From Eunapius fragilis (Eukaryota > Porifera > Demospongiae > Spongillida > Spongillidae): a DNA stretch of 64,000 nucleotides. Both the position numbers and the translations under genes were made by a program. Under the pieces are notes generated by a model. The model saw only the letters and a list, made by a program, of their open reading frames with translations, was not told where the DNA came from and ran no database searches. Shown here piece by piece: positions 44,237 through 57,062 of this stretch. The stretch spans positions 4,323,735 to 4,387,734 of the forward strand of contig OY811988.1 of assembly GCA_963681505.1 (NCBI GenBank), in the 5' to 3' direction. Position 1 is the stretch's first letter; the number at the start of each line of letters is the position of its first letter.

Positions 44237-45560
44237 ATGGCCCTCTGGGGCTTTAAGAAATGGACTATTAACACTCACTTAACTAACATAGCGATCCATT
44301 TGTATATCACAACCGCTCTTTTTTGTGTACCTCGTGTAGCTATGCAACGATGCGTCCTATGCTTTTAACATCCACACTGTGTGTAGAGGTATGTTGAACT
44401 AAAGGAATGGCGTAGCGATCTCTCTTAAAACATAATCCTGCATGTGTTAGATACGCGGTCGTAAAGATAGTTTCTAGGTGATAGACCCGCTCTCTTTGTG
44501 TACCTTTTCTGAAGAGATCTGCCAGTATCCACAGCCAGTTTATACATCTACTACTTCAACGATGATTGTTGTACAGGAATGGATAGTATTTATTGTATGT
44601 AGAACTCGGACTCATCACGCACCAAACAGGTATCTTGTACCGACAGCGCCATTCCGCTAGTTCATTGTTACATGCTTGTCACACGATAATTAATTCAAAA
44701 GGCGCATGAATAAGGTCTAGTATAAATAAGTCTACGGGCCTATGCTATTTTTATTTATAAATATTCGACCTGTATCCGCCACTGTTTTCATATGTGTGCG
44801 TGCATATCCAAAAAGTGATACGTGACAGGGAACGAGCCATATTAGGAAAGTGCCCAGCTTTAATTCACGATTTATGGCTACGTATTCCCTTCAACCTGGA
44901 TGTATTCTTTTTAACACCTTCGATATTTTAGGTAGCACCAAAGATTATCTCTACTAGCGCTGACAGCTGCCTTCCAGATCCCTAGTTACTTGAAGCTCTT
45001 TTCTATATGGCAACACCTCCTCAAATGATCCACTGCAGCACGAGACCAAATGCCCTCATCTCTTAGTACCTATTTCACAAGTTTGTACATGTACTGCACT
45101 GCACTAGCCATGTTATTTTAGTTTCTTGTGGCTAGATGTATGTCCAACCACAGCATATGCAAGTACATGTACGCTACACTGCTGTTTTTCCTCTCTCCTC
45201 CTCGGTGGTCCTCTCCCCTTATTCTCCTCATCCCCTCCTCTCCCTGCTCCTACATGTACCCATTCTCACACTACTCCCTCTCCAGCTCCTTATCATCTAC
45301 AGTCTGCATGTCTTGTATCCTGTTGGGGAGTGTAAGGGAGTAGTGTGTGAGTTAGAAGTGGGGGGGAGAGGGGTGAGAGGGGTATGAGCATAACATTATC
45401 ACATGCTTTGCCTCTTGAGAAGTCCCTAAAAGTTCAGCAGGTTCTATGATGATGTGTGGTTTGTGCGCCCATCACTGGTGCCTTGGCAGCCCCCATTGAG
45501 GATGGGGGCATGGCAGCTGTCGTCTGCAGTGAGGAGTTGTTTAGAAGCACCATTTGGAGG
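44237..45560. other. Block T: single-copy DNA, no confident gene
   Basis: This is the only long stretch without a partner in the window. Near 45,465-45,553 a plus-strand frame reads APITGALAAPIEDGGMAAVV, followed by a possible GT donor at the Q2 boundary. It could be an exon, but another frame is equally open. The pyrimidine-rich stretch at 45,185-45,300 gives only low-complexity frames. Confidence 0.4.
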
Positions 45561-47102
45561 TATGCATGTATCCAGTGGTCCTAGACGTGTGTCCATTGAC
45601 TATACACATATGTGTCCATTGGCTCTACACGTATGTGTCCATTGGTCTTACATGTATGTTACTCTGCACGTATGTGTCCATTGGTCCATACTCATATAGT
45701 GTTTTAACATCTCCAACTGATGACCCTGTTTTGGCTCTGTTGGAGGTAGGAGCAAGGGGTGTGGTTTTAGTTTAGGGAGGTGAACCTCCTTTACCTCCCC
45801 CCATTGGGAGCACACATATCTCCTAATCTTTACCTGTGCTCCTACCCTTCAACACTCCTCCCTCTCCCCCTTGACAAGTTTACGTCAGAAAAACCTCCTC
45901 CTGAGGATAGTGGAGGTGCACATACCGTAGTGTTCTGCCAGCAGCTCTGGTTCCAGGCTCAATGGGTGGAGGCCTACCTACACGACCACCTGCTATGGAC
46001 CAGGTACTACTGACTTCATCATGCCCAACAATGTGGCGTACCTCATGGACTGTGCCAGACACACTTCCAACGAGCACCAGATGAACAACTACTCAAATGG
46101 AAAGCTTTGTGTGGTCATCATATAATGCTGACTACTGTATATGCACACTTTATGTAATAGTTTTGATGTGGCATTTGTGTTTGGTTGACGTATGGTGTTG
46201 TTACAACGTATGGTTGTGTAACATATACGGACAGTTGAAGAAAGGCTGGTACATGCATTAGAGAGAGAGAGAGCAGATGTCTGTAGTTACCTACCATTAT
46301 TTAATTAGGAGTGGCTACATGGTGTTGTTCTGTGCATATATCTCTGTGAAGGATTGTCCAATGTTTTAAATTCTGACTGGCAATTTAATACTCCAAATAC
46401 TGCCCCCATTCATTCTCACCTGTAAATGGGAGTAGCTCGATATGCAAGTAGTCAATGTACTTCAGTTAACTAACTTTTTAAAGGATGGATACAAGAGTAT
46501 AAGCGTTTGGCCCCTTCTCCTCATACCCAATCTTTCAGATTAGCTCATGAGGTGATGGATGCTTACAGAGATATACCAAAGTAGTATAAACATTTTCAAC
46601 TGCTAGTATCCTGGGCTCTGGCAAAGATGGAGGCAGTGCAAGGAGGCAGTGCAGCTGCAACTTTAGCACTGGGGTTGGAACACACAGCTTGCAGAGTCTG
46701 GATTTGAGAGGGAATTAGTACATTAGCTCAGCAGTGACTTTGAAAGCTCTTACGTATACAGGACAATGGGTGTGTACTTACAGGTATTTGTGGTCCACTT
46801 AAGTACCAGACATGTGTTCATCAATTATGGCTGTTATGTAAATATTTCTCCTCCCCCCCCCATGGATTACATGCATAGGAATGCATATCCGTTAGGCCCG
46901 ACACACACGGCGTGATATCGCCAATGATATCGCTGGCAATTCCCGGATTTCTTTTCTTTTTTCCCCGTAATTTATTACACTACGAACAAAATGCAGGCAG
47001 GAATTACGAATCGCCAGCGATATTGTCGGCCGTGTGTGCTGGGGCTAACAGTTGTGTTGTTTCATCAACTACTTAAGCCACTATTACTACACGTACGTAG
47101 TG

Positions 47103-47153
<51 letters not shown>

Positions 47154-48094
47154 TGTATATGTGTGTGCCTGTGTGTTAGTTATTCTTTTTTTAAATAACA
47201 GATACCTCCAGAATGATAAGTGGCAGTGGCACGAGCTACAACGTATGAACGTAATAGCCTAGATCACTAAAATCGATGTTAGCCTTAGTTTGGCAGGATT
47301 TTTTGTAACAGCGATGGCCTTACGTAACTTCCCTGCCATGCAGACTTACAATTAATTATAAGGCGAAAATAATAATAAAATTTAAAAATAAAGTTGTGTC
47401 TGTGTGCATTTGTGTGTTTGTTGTCAACTTGTAATCAGATCTAGAGATAATATATTATCTATGTTGCAATGCTTATGCTTTATTTAAAAAGAAATTAATT
47501 ATTAACAATACGTTTAAAAAAATTAATTAGTTGTTTTAATAACGCGATAAATCTCTAAAACAGTGTACATGTAATGGTGAAATCAGAATTTTTAAAATCA
47601 CAATTGTAAGCCGAGATAATTAGCTTAATGACACCATATTCGGGTACGTTTTGGCCATTGCTCTGATTATACATATTTAACCCGCTTGAAACAGCAGTGG
47701 CTTCGATGTTGAAGATCGCGATCAGTAATTCACATGTAGTCATTTAGCATTGGCTCATGCAGTATGTGCACTAAGTGTTACAACCTTTCCAATATGCCGC
47801 TGCCTCCGTCGTTTAGGCCATATTTTCTATACGTAATACAAATTTGTAATTTTTTTTTTCAATATGGATTACGCAATTAAATTCCTTCGAAGATTAATGA
47901 TGGAAACATGAAATGCACAATGCATATGCGAGGTGATTCCCGCTCTAATTATAACCAACAGTATCTTTACCAGTGAGCTACGTTAGTTTTCTGGTGCAGG
48001 AAGCTAATAATACTACACTGTTTGGGATAAAGTTGCATGAGGAATGTACGTTAATATTATTGATCGATGACGACATACCCACGTTACCCCAGGG
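45561..48094. other. Left part of Q2, gene-free
   Basis: Matches 885-2,683 plus 4,244-4,980. The exon-like VCQQLWFQAQ piece is present at about 45,930-46,010 but ends early in a stop. The join that marks the empty RT site is at about 47,358. Confidence 0.5.
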
Positions 48095-48101
48095 TATATA
48101 A
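48095..48101 (+). promoter_or_regulatory. TATA box of gene f
   Basis: TATATAA preceded by AGGG, 71 bp before the ATG, as in gene a. Confidence 0.75.
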
Positions 48102-48171
48102 TTACAATCGAAGACGATTTTTTCACAATTCATCAGATCATTCGATTGTAACCTGAAAATTTTTTACAATA

Positions 48172-48573
48172 ATGTCTCCTCTTCTTTATGTAACTACTTC
48201 GGTTCTCATCCTGGTGGTGGGTGCCTTGGGTCACCCTCTTCACAAACGTGACGTTGACTGCAGCAACGTTAAAACTCCGACGACAGTGAAGCTGATATGC
48301 CAGTCTCTTTGGTACTTAGAGGGAACTATTGCCCATTGTCCAAATGGAACTGTGTGCAACCAAGCTGTTCTGACTGGAATCAAATCATCTATTCAAAGCA
48401 ATTTATGTTTAAGGGTAAGATTACTTGAAATAATTCTTAATGACCGTCATTCATGTAACTTTTGATCCGTACAGGTAGCTCAACAATGTCCAACATTAAT
48501 TCCATCGACCAGCAGTTGTAGCAACATGCCATTGGAAGACATATGCGGATCAATTAATGTGCAGCTGTTATGA
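48172..48573 (+). CDS. Small secreted eight-cysteine protein, paralog f (Q2 twin of a)
   Basis: Exons 48,172-48,414 and 48,475-48,573 with a 60-bp phase-0 intron. The product differs from paralog a at few positions: LVVGALG in the signal peptide and arginine instead of tryptophan at residue 81, the last codon of exon 1. The KRD dibasic site and all eight cysteines are kept. The donor remains GTAAG despite the change next to it. Confidence 0.87.
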
Positions 48574-48878
48574 AACTTATATGTCGCAATACTGATGTAA
48601 TGTCCAATACAAATATTTCACATTTAATATTGAAGTTAAGAATGATTTCCAACCTCAGTACAGTCAAAGCAGATAACGCACATTTAAGCTATAAATTCTC
48701 TCTGAGTAGAATATACACGTTTGAGATACGAATAAAATAAGCTCCTATATGAATATAGGAAAGTGATTGAGCCAATGGTTAGATAAAGTGATGTTATGGG
48801 GTGAGAGTGATGTAAGTGAATTTTTGTTGATTGGTGTTGAGATGCGTACGCATATTTGGCCATGTGCTTAGCTGTTGA

Positions 48879-49145
48879 GTGGTGTTAGAAATGCGTACGC
48901 ATATTTGGCCACGTACGCGTGTAGTTTCGGATCTAGGCGTCTGTCTGGCCTCTCTGCTCTCTGCTAGCTGGAACCAGGCCTATAGCCTAACCATCATGTG
49001 GTTGAGATGCCGCCTTGCCTATTCATTGCTGCGAAGTTCAGTTATGTGCATTCGAGGGGCACGCTCTCACCTTGGCCATTATATGTCTGCTACACATCCT
49101 CCTCTTGACCTGGTGTCAAGAGAAGCCCTTCTACTTGCACAATAG
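48879..49145 (+). pseudogene. Reverse-transcriptase tail fragment (Q2)
   Basis: Counterpart of 5,775-6,050, with the same LASLLSASWNQAYSLT and MWLRCRLAYSL segments and a short deletion near the start. No ATG. Confidence 0.5.
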
Positions 49146-50649
49146 ATTCTCATATTTTGTTTCCTATCGTTTTTATTTATTTATGTGAATTGTTTGTTTA
49201 ATGTAAAAAATGTAACTCCTTCTTGGCGTCTGTACGAGTGTGCAATGCCGCTGTACTCCTCCCCCCGCCGCCCTTCTTTCTATTCATTAGGGCAGATGTG
49301 TCATGATCTGTCACGTTGAGGTACTCAAGGCTGCCCGGGACTCGGAACGCATCAATCAAGTTTCAAAACGATGTGTCAAGTGTTGGGCTGAGCTGTGCTA
49401 GTTAGCGGTTTTCCGCAAAAAAGTGGATTTCCCCTAACAGAGGGTTTGCCACTCATCTTATTCCTGTCTGTATGCAGTGCTGCATGGATGAATGCGAGTA
49501 GTTGTATTGTGTGTGACTAGTGTCTAGTGTGTTGAGTTGATGACAGTGGCGTGGACAACTGTTACAGATGACGCAACCAAACATGTGAAGTGTCATTGGG
49601 GAAGGTAGGGTGCATGATATAGGAGATACTGGAATGTTCTCATGCCCCCCCCCCACCCACCCCCACCCCCACGGCCTTTGAAATAACATACACAACCGAT
49701 AATAACACACAAGGCGCATGCGCCGTATACTGGTAAGGACTCACGGAAATAAAAAACGTGCGTGGCATGGAATGATTGAACACCCACATCTGTATTATAT
49801 ATCTTTGAAACACTACCTATAGTTTTACAAGTAAATAATAACATTCTCAAACGAGAGAGTTGTTGGGATATAGGATTGACTAATGGTGGTGTAAAAAACA
49901 CGGTAACAAGAGTGACTGCAAAATTGAAATAGGCCTGTATTTAGCCCATTATTCAGGCAGGCTTTATTTGATGGGATATTTGAAGTATTTAATTTATACT
50001 TACGCATGCGCAAAGAATTTGTGAGCACTGATTTATGCCAGTTGATCATATGAAGCAATTGGTGATACTACTACCACTACTCAGTCACGTCCCCAGACCA
50101 CATGATGTAGACGATTATCGCTGTAAACTACACCACCGTTTACAAAGATAATACATCATGTGCAGCTGAGGACGTGAATAATATAAAATGGATCTCGTTG
50201 TAATTATACAAGCTGAGATGTTATAATTATGCTCCATAGAACTATCAACATTCGCCTTGAAATAACATATAGTGGAATCGTTTCAATGTAACGGCACGTC
50301 TATCTGGTACCAGTATTATTGATGACAATATTGTTTAATTCTCACTGATGCAAGACTTGATGCATTGCAGATCGAACATGCTAAGATTGAAATGGCAGTT
50401 CCCAACTTTATCCCAACTAACCCCACCAGTTTCAAAGTAACAGCTGATAATGAGGAAGGCAACCATATGATCATTGCTTGGCTATGGGGTTGGATTGTCC
50501 CTTTGTCGCCTAGCAAGTCATATAACCGTCTCCCACCACATGCCCGTACCTTAGACAACTCAGCCCGGAAGAATGCGAGGACGGAGACGTTTCCAGATTG
50601 CATTCTTTCTTCAATTACAATAGGTTAATATTAGCGGCAAAATAAGTCA
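49146..50649. other. Gene-poor stretch of Q2
   Basis: Contains a C-rich tract near 49,645-49,672, the single MITE arm near 49,830-49,950 and the start of the 1.6-kb tandem repeat. A frame at 50,371-50,628 (KIEMAVPNFIPTNPTSFKV...) follows a CATTGCAG site and is open here, but its Q1 copy carries a TAG. It may be a decayed exon. Confidence 0.4.
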
Positions 50650-50886
50650 TTGAAATATTACCAATTAACTCCTGTACGTCGCGTCATCTTTGCTCACCAA
50701 CTTTCACCTTTGTCAGTACATGCAGTATTAAATGATTTACTGTCCGCTTTAAGTAAAGAACTCCCACTGTCAGATGTGAGGGATGAAAAAAATGCATACC
50801 CTTATAGCTCCATCATGAATTTGGGTATGCTAGGTGCACATTGTCCAGCTCAGGAAGCATTTGAGCATTATGCGCAATTTGAATAA
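50650..50886 (+). CDS. Possible small exon or ORF convergent with gene g
   Basis: Same length and stop as the frame at 7,576-7,812, again without an ATG start and with its stop inside AATAAA. Substitutions relative to Q1 are mixed silent and replacement. Confidence 0.3.
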   Translation: MKYYQLTPVRRVIFAHQLSPLSVHAVLNDLLSALSKELPLSDVRDEKNAYPYSSIMNLGMLGAHCPAQEAFEHYAQFE

Positions 50887-50916
50887 ATAGAATATAAACA
50901 CGCGAAACATGAAGTT

Positions 50917-51318
50917 TCATAACAGTCGGACATAAATGGATCCGCATATGTCTTCCAATGCCATGTTGCTACAACTGCTGGTCGATGGAATTAATGTTGG
51001 ACATTGTTGAGCTACCTGTACAGATCAGAAGTTACATGAATGACGGTCATTTAGAATTATTTCAAGCAATCTTACCCATAAACATAAATTGCTTTGAATT
51101 GATGATTTGATTCCAGTCAGAGCAGTTTGGTTACACGCAGTTCCATTTGGACAATGGGCAATAGTTCCCTCCAAGTACCACAGAGACTGGCATATCAGCT
51201 TCAGTGTCGTCGAAGTTTTAGTATTGCTGCAATCAACGTCACGATTGTGAAGAAGGTGACCCAAGGCACCGCCCACAAGGATGAGAACCAAAATAGTTGC
51301 ATGGAGAAGTGGAGACAT
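50917..51318 (-). CDS. Small secreted eight-cysteine protein, paralog g (Q2 twin of b)
   Basis: Exon 1 is 51,076-51,318 and exon 2 is 50,917-51,015, with a 60-bp phase-0 intron. It begins MSPLLHATILVLILVGGALG, with HLLHNRD after it, and has all eight cysteines. It differs from b most in the signal peptide, where b has SQLPHATIW. Confidence 0.87.
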
Positions 51319-51365
51319 TGCTGGCTGTGATCTTGCTGTTGAGAATAGTGAAGAAAACGTCAGCG

Positions 51366-51373
51366 AATATATA
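51366..51373 (-). promoter_or_regulatory. TATA box of gene g
   Basis: Minus-strand GGGTATATATTCGC, spaced as in gene b. Confidence 0.7.
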
Positions 51374-52291
51374 CCCGGCAGTGCGGAAGATTCGCGATGA
51401 ATAATCTTACAAATGACGTCTCTGGTGCAGGAAGTTATGTGCCAACGGAATGTATTCGCAGAATCATATTGTTATGGAGATAGCCTAGTGGTAACGGAAG
51501 TGTTCTGTAGTACCACACAGTAGGAATATTGTATAAAACTACAATCAGGCACGTATAACGCGTGTACTCTACTCATGTTCACACGTTTCCATGGCTATGG
51601 CTTTCTTTGATGGGATATTTGAAGTATTTAATTTATACTTACGCATGCGCAAAGAAGTGCTTTTTTCGTGAGCACTGATTTATGCCAGTTGATCATATGA
51701 AGCAATTGGTGATACTACTACCACTACACAGTCACGTCCCCAGACCACATGATTTATAGCTGTTAACAGCACCACCATTTACAAAGATATTATATCATGT
51801 ACATCTGAGGACGTGAATAATATTAAATGGATCTCGTTGTAATTATCCAAGCTGAGCTGTTATAATTATACTCCATAGAATGATCAATATATGTCATGAA
51901 ATAAAATAGGGGAATCATTTCAATGTAACGGCACGTCTATATGGTACCAGTATTATTGATGAAATCCTGTTTAATTCTCACTGATGCAAGACTTGATGCA
52001 TTCCAGATCGAACATGCTTAGATTGAAATGGCAGTTCCCAACTTTATCCCAACTAACCCCACCTTTTTCAAAGTAACAGCTGGTAATGAGGAAGGCAACT
52101 ATACAATCATTGCTTGGCTATGGGGTTGGATTGTCCCTCCGTCTCCTAGCAAGTCATATAACAGTCTCCCACCACATGCTGGTACCTGAGGCAACTCAGC
52201 CCGGAAGAATGCGACGACGGAGAAGTTTCCAGATGGCATTCTGATAATTCTTCAATTAAAATAGGTTAATATTCGCGAATCTTCGCGAATC
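51374..52291. other. Spacer between tandem units in Q2
   Basis: Colinear with 8,300-9,207. Holds the GGTGCAGGAAGTTATGTG block and no supported gene. Confidence 0.5.
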
Positions 52292-52483
52292 GTGGTGCAA
52301 AATACGTCATTGAAATATTACCAATTAACTGCTGTACGTCGCGTCATGTTTGCTCACCAACTTTCATTTTTGTCGGTACATGCAGCATTAAATGATTTAC
52401 TGTTCGTTTTAAGTAAAGAACTCCCACTGTCAGATGTGGGGATGAAAAATATATACACCCTTATAGTTATAGCTCCATCATGA
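52292..52483 (+). pseudogene. Shifted KYYQLT frame, Q2
   Basis: Shares the first 45 or so residues with 50,650 and then breaks at a different position from its Q1 copy at 9,208. No ATG. Confidence 0.35.
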
Positions 52484-52573
52484 ATTTGGGTGTGCTAGGT
52501 GCACATTGTCCAGCTAATTGATCATTATGCGTAATTTGAATAAATGGAATATAAACACTCGAAACATGACGTT

Positions 52574-52975
52574 TCATAACAGTTGGACAAAAATGGATCC
52601 GCATGCGTCTTCCAATGCCATGTTGCTACAACTGCTGGTCAATGGAATTAATGTTGGACATTGTTGAGCTACCTGTACGGATCAGAGGTTACAGGAATGA
52701 CTGTCATTTAGAATTATTTCAAGCAATCTTACCCATAAACATAAATTGCTTTGAATAGATGATTTGATTCCAGTCAGAGCAGTTTGGTTGCACGCAGTTC
52801 CATTTGGACAATGGGCAATAGTTCCCTCCAAGTACCACAGAGACTGGCATATCAGATTCACAGTTGTCGAAGTTTTAGTATTCCTGCAATCAACGTCACG
52901 ATTGTGAAGAGGTTGACCCAATGCACCTCCCACCAGGATGAGAACCAAAGTAGTTGCATGGAGAAGTGGAGACAT
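52574..52975 (-). CDS. Small secreted eight-cysteine protein, paralog h (Q2 twin of c)
   Basis: Exon 1 is 52,733-52,975 and exon 2 is 52,574-52,672, with a 60-bp phase-0 intron. Near-identical to paralog c, with VNLICQ for VKLICQ, IPLTSS for IPSTSS and EDACGS near the end. Eight cysteines and the signal peptide are intact. Confidence 0.87.
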
Positions 52976-53033
52976 TGCTGGCTATGATCTTAATGTCAGA
53001 TTGCTATTAAGAATAGTGAAGAAAACTTCTGCG

Positions 53034-53041
53034 AATATATA
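53034..53041 (-). promoter_or_regulatory. TATA box of gene h
   Basis: Same word and spacing as in gene c. Confidence 0.7.
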
Positions 53042-53908
53042 CCCGGCAGTGTGGGAAGATTCGCGATGAATAATCTTAGTGGAATTCACGTCTCTGGTGC
53101 AGGAAGTTATGTGCCAACGGAATGTATTCGCAGAATTATATTATTATGTAGCTGTATAGTGGTAACGGAACCGTTCTGTTATCATACAGTACACGTTTCC
53201 ATGGCTATAGCTTTCTTTGATGGAATATTTGAAGTATTTAATTTATACAAAGAAGTACTTTTTTCGTGAGCACTGATTTATGCCAGTTGATATTATTGGG
53301 ACGACCCGACCATATGAACAATTGCCGTTACGACTATATTAAGTTACCACTATTCATTCTCGTCCCCAGACCACATGATGTATGCGATTATTGCTGTAAA
53401 CTACACCACCGTTTACAATGATGTTACATCAATGATATTACATCGTGTGCGTGATTAATATTAAGTGGATCACGTTGTAATTACCCAAGCTGAGGTTTTA
53501 CTATTATTCTCCATAGAACTATCAACATTCACCTTGAAATAATACAGGGGAATAATTTTAATGTAATGGTATACATATTTGGTATCGGTACTATTGATGA
53601 GAATGTTGTTTGATTCCCGTTAATGCTAGACTTGATGCATTGCAGTTCGGATACCAGAAGCATGGTAATTACAATCATGCATTGCGTGACTGTGGCTGGA
53701 TTGTCAATTTGTCTCCTAAGTACATCCAAAAGATACTTTGCTAATTAGTTAAGTATTGTACAATTGTATGATTGGTGCAGTTTGGCTACAGCAGTTATAA
53801 ACCTGCATTGTCCAAACATTAGCTGGAATTAACTGACGATTTCAATTATTTTCAATTATTTCAATAATTGAGTGCTTACTTTTAATTTCCATTTTGGTAA
53901 ACGTTTAT

Positions 53909-54579
53909 AGCCTTCAGCTTTCATTGTTTTAATTATTCCACCTGGTATCTTTATCGTGGCAAATGGTTTACTAAGTTAACTTTAGCGGAATGCTTGTGGA
54001 CCACCGTGAAGAGATTTTTTAAAGAAAAACTGATCTCTACCATAGGTAAATGTATTTCCCTGACGCCAGGAATAAGGTCATATTCTTCTTTCCACGACCG
54101 AGTTGACGGTACCGGCGTAACATAAATATGTATCCGGTGCTTGTTTATTTGTTTAAACGCCACTACATGCTAGATACAACATTCCATGCATAAGACAGAC
54201 TCTTAGACTAGTTACGCATCAAGAACATACTATACCTGGAAATGCATGCATGCGAATAATCGAGTAAATAGTTCAATGAACGTCGTACTAGATCCCGGGA
54301 ACTCAAGATCCATGTAATGCACCTTGTCTCGCAGTATTGTTGTGCATGGTGTCCCGTTACTAGCGCTATAGCTAGTGTGCTATAATTTTTGTTAAGCAAA
54401 CAGCGCGGCAGGTAAATGAAATCAGACTGAGTGTATTTCTTGCTTTGTGCAACTAGCCTAAATATGCATTCATGTTAATCTACCAGTGTACAACAACATG
54501 CATGCATGTATGCACACAGCATGCTTACATAGATGCACGCGCATGTAAGCACATATACATACATGCACAGCACACACAA

Positions 54580-54610
<31 letters not shown>

Positions 54611-55720
54611 GCACAACAACACACATACGATAACCAGTGATGCCGCGGCCAGCAATATACGATACGGTCACGTTGATGGCCGGCCGGATTTTGTCCCGAC
54701 GGTCACGATCGTGGTCAAAGGCTGACCGCCACTTAGCAATACGGTCACGTTACACGGCCTGGCCGGCAGCCGTCTATCTTCAATGCGGTCACGGACGGTC
54801 ACGGCTTTACAGCCTTTAGGCATTTATAATACGTCATTGCGTAACAAAAAGAAGTATCATAACAATCTGAGAGCTTTAATCGCGCTTTACAGGATTAGTC
54901 ATGCAGTGGCAACAGCCTCGAGGCAAAATCCGGCCAGCCGTCAACGTGACCGTACCGCGTATATTGCTGGCCGCGGCATCACTGGTTATCGTATGTGTGT
55001 TGTTGTGCGTGTGTGCGTGCATGTGTGTGTGGGGGGGGAGGGGGGGAGAGTGTTGTGTGTGCTGTGCATGTACGTATGTGTGCGTACATGCGCGTGCATC
55101 TATACTGAAGCATGTTGTGTGCATGCATGCATGCATGTTGTTGTACACTGGTAGATTAACATGAATGCATATTTAGGCAAGTTGCACAAAGCAAGAAATA
55201 CACTCAGTCTGATTTCATTTACCTGCTGTTAAGCCGCGCTGTTTGCTTAACAAAAATTATAGCACACTAACGCTAGTCGAGATACCACAACAATACTGCG
55301 AGACAAGGTGCATTACATGAATCTTGACTTCCCGGGATTTAGTACGACGTTCATTGAACTATTTATTCGCATGCATGCATTTCCAGGTATAGTACGTTCT
55401 TGATGCGTACCTAGTCTAAGAGTCTGTCTAATGCATGGAATGTTGTATCTAGCATGTTGTGGTGTTTAAACAAAATAAACAAGCACCGGATACATATTTA
55501 TGTTACGCCGGTACCGTCAACTCGGTCGTGGAAAGAATTAAGAGTATGACCTTATTCCTGGCGTCAGAGGAATACATTTACCTATGGTAGAGATCAGTTT
55601 TTCTTTTAAAAATCTCTTCACGGTGGTCCACAAGCATTCCGCTAAAGTTAACTTAGTATTACTATTTGCCACGATAAAGATACCAGGCGGAATAAATAAA
55701 ACAATGAAAAGCTGAAGGCT
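53909..55720. mobile_element. Large foldback element (Q2 copy)
   Basis: Same arms, spacer and outer ends as 10,829-12,645, with small length changes in the internal CA, TG and G/C tracts. Confidence 0.85.
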
Positions 55721-56064
55721 TCACGTGAGTAAAACTGGCCGTCCGTGAAAGTTCCTGACGGCCAAGGTCAACAGTCCAAAATTTTGACTGCCAGCGAATT
55801 TCATACGGTTAGCTCACGTGCTCCAGTTTATTGACGGTCACGGTTACGGCTGGGCCGTCTGAGCCGTCAAATCAATACCGTCCCGGACGGCCAGTGCTGG
55901 CCGCGGCATCACTGACGATAACACACGCACGGTGCAATAAATTATATTATATGGGTCGAGGCAGCGAAAAGGAACCAAGCGCATATTATAAAATTTTCCA
56001 GGAAGGAGCATCAAAGTTGAGCGTGCAATTAAAATGTACGCGTAGTTAAAAATTCAGGCCACTG

Positions 56065-56370
56065 GTGCTCCATAAACAGACTAACTTCCAGGGTGTCAGA
56101 AAGAATTTTTAAATGGCATAGGTTTCTTTTAGAATATAAAACAATTTGAAAAATATAAGCTCACTGCCTCGATCCCATTAAATACTATAATTTCCACGTA
56201 CGCGTCCGTGAACTGTATCTCGCGCCACACTTGTGGGTTAGATGTTATAAATAGCAACGCGTACCTAGCAACCGATAGTAATGACCCCCACGCTCATGTA
56301 GGCCCGCATGTAAATCGCTCTTCACTTTCATGGAAAGTGACATATATGTATACATGGACTGTAAAATTAG
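56065..56370. other. About 310 bp present only in Q2
   Basis: Q1 reads straight from GGCCACTG to ATTTCTGTATCAGG at 12,977-13,000. In Q2 the same flanks are separated by about 310 bp starting GTGCTCCATAAAC. No terminal repeats or target duplication are visible apart from ACTG near both joints, so a deletion in Q1 by short homology is possible. Confidence 0.75.
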
Positions 56371-56562
56371 ATTTCTGTATCAGGGCATGCCTACAAAATG
56401 ACGAATAGAAACCTATTAGATATGGATATGAATTAAACTGAATTTAGACACAATGACTTTAGGCCTATTTATCTCTCCCCCCCCCCCCCGCCCCACCCCC
56501 ATACTATAAAGTTATCTACTTTCCTTCAAGCGCATATGCATACACGCTGTATGCACACTTCT

Positions 56563-56646
<84 letters not shown>

Positions 56647-56993
56647 TATAGTGTTCTGGTTTTTAGTTTTTCACAATTGAATTCGTGGCATTCACCTTGT
56701 GTGTTCTGCCAGCAGCAAAGGGCTCCTGAATTGTTGAAGGAGTTAAATTTACTTATCACCTTATACTGATAAAAAGGTACTCTCCCACTTTTGTACTGGA
56801 TGCATTTTCTCTCCATCTGATGCATTGAAATGTTATCTACACATACGGGACGGCTTTATTTCCCATGAGCTCAATTGGAAATCAAAATTTTATACACAAG
56901 CATATATACACATACATTACATGTACTCAGACATACTGATGTAAATAGATCATCGATACATACATATATACATACATAAATACGTAGATACAT

Positions 56994-57062
<69 letters not shown>

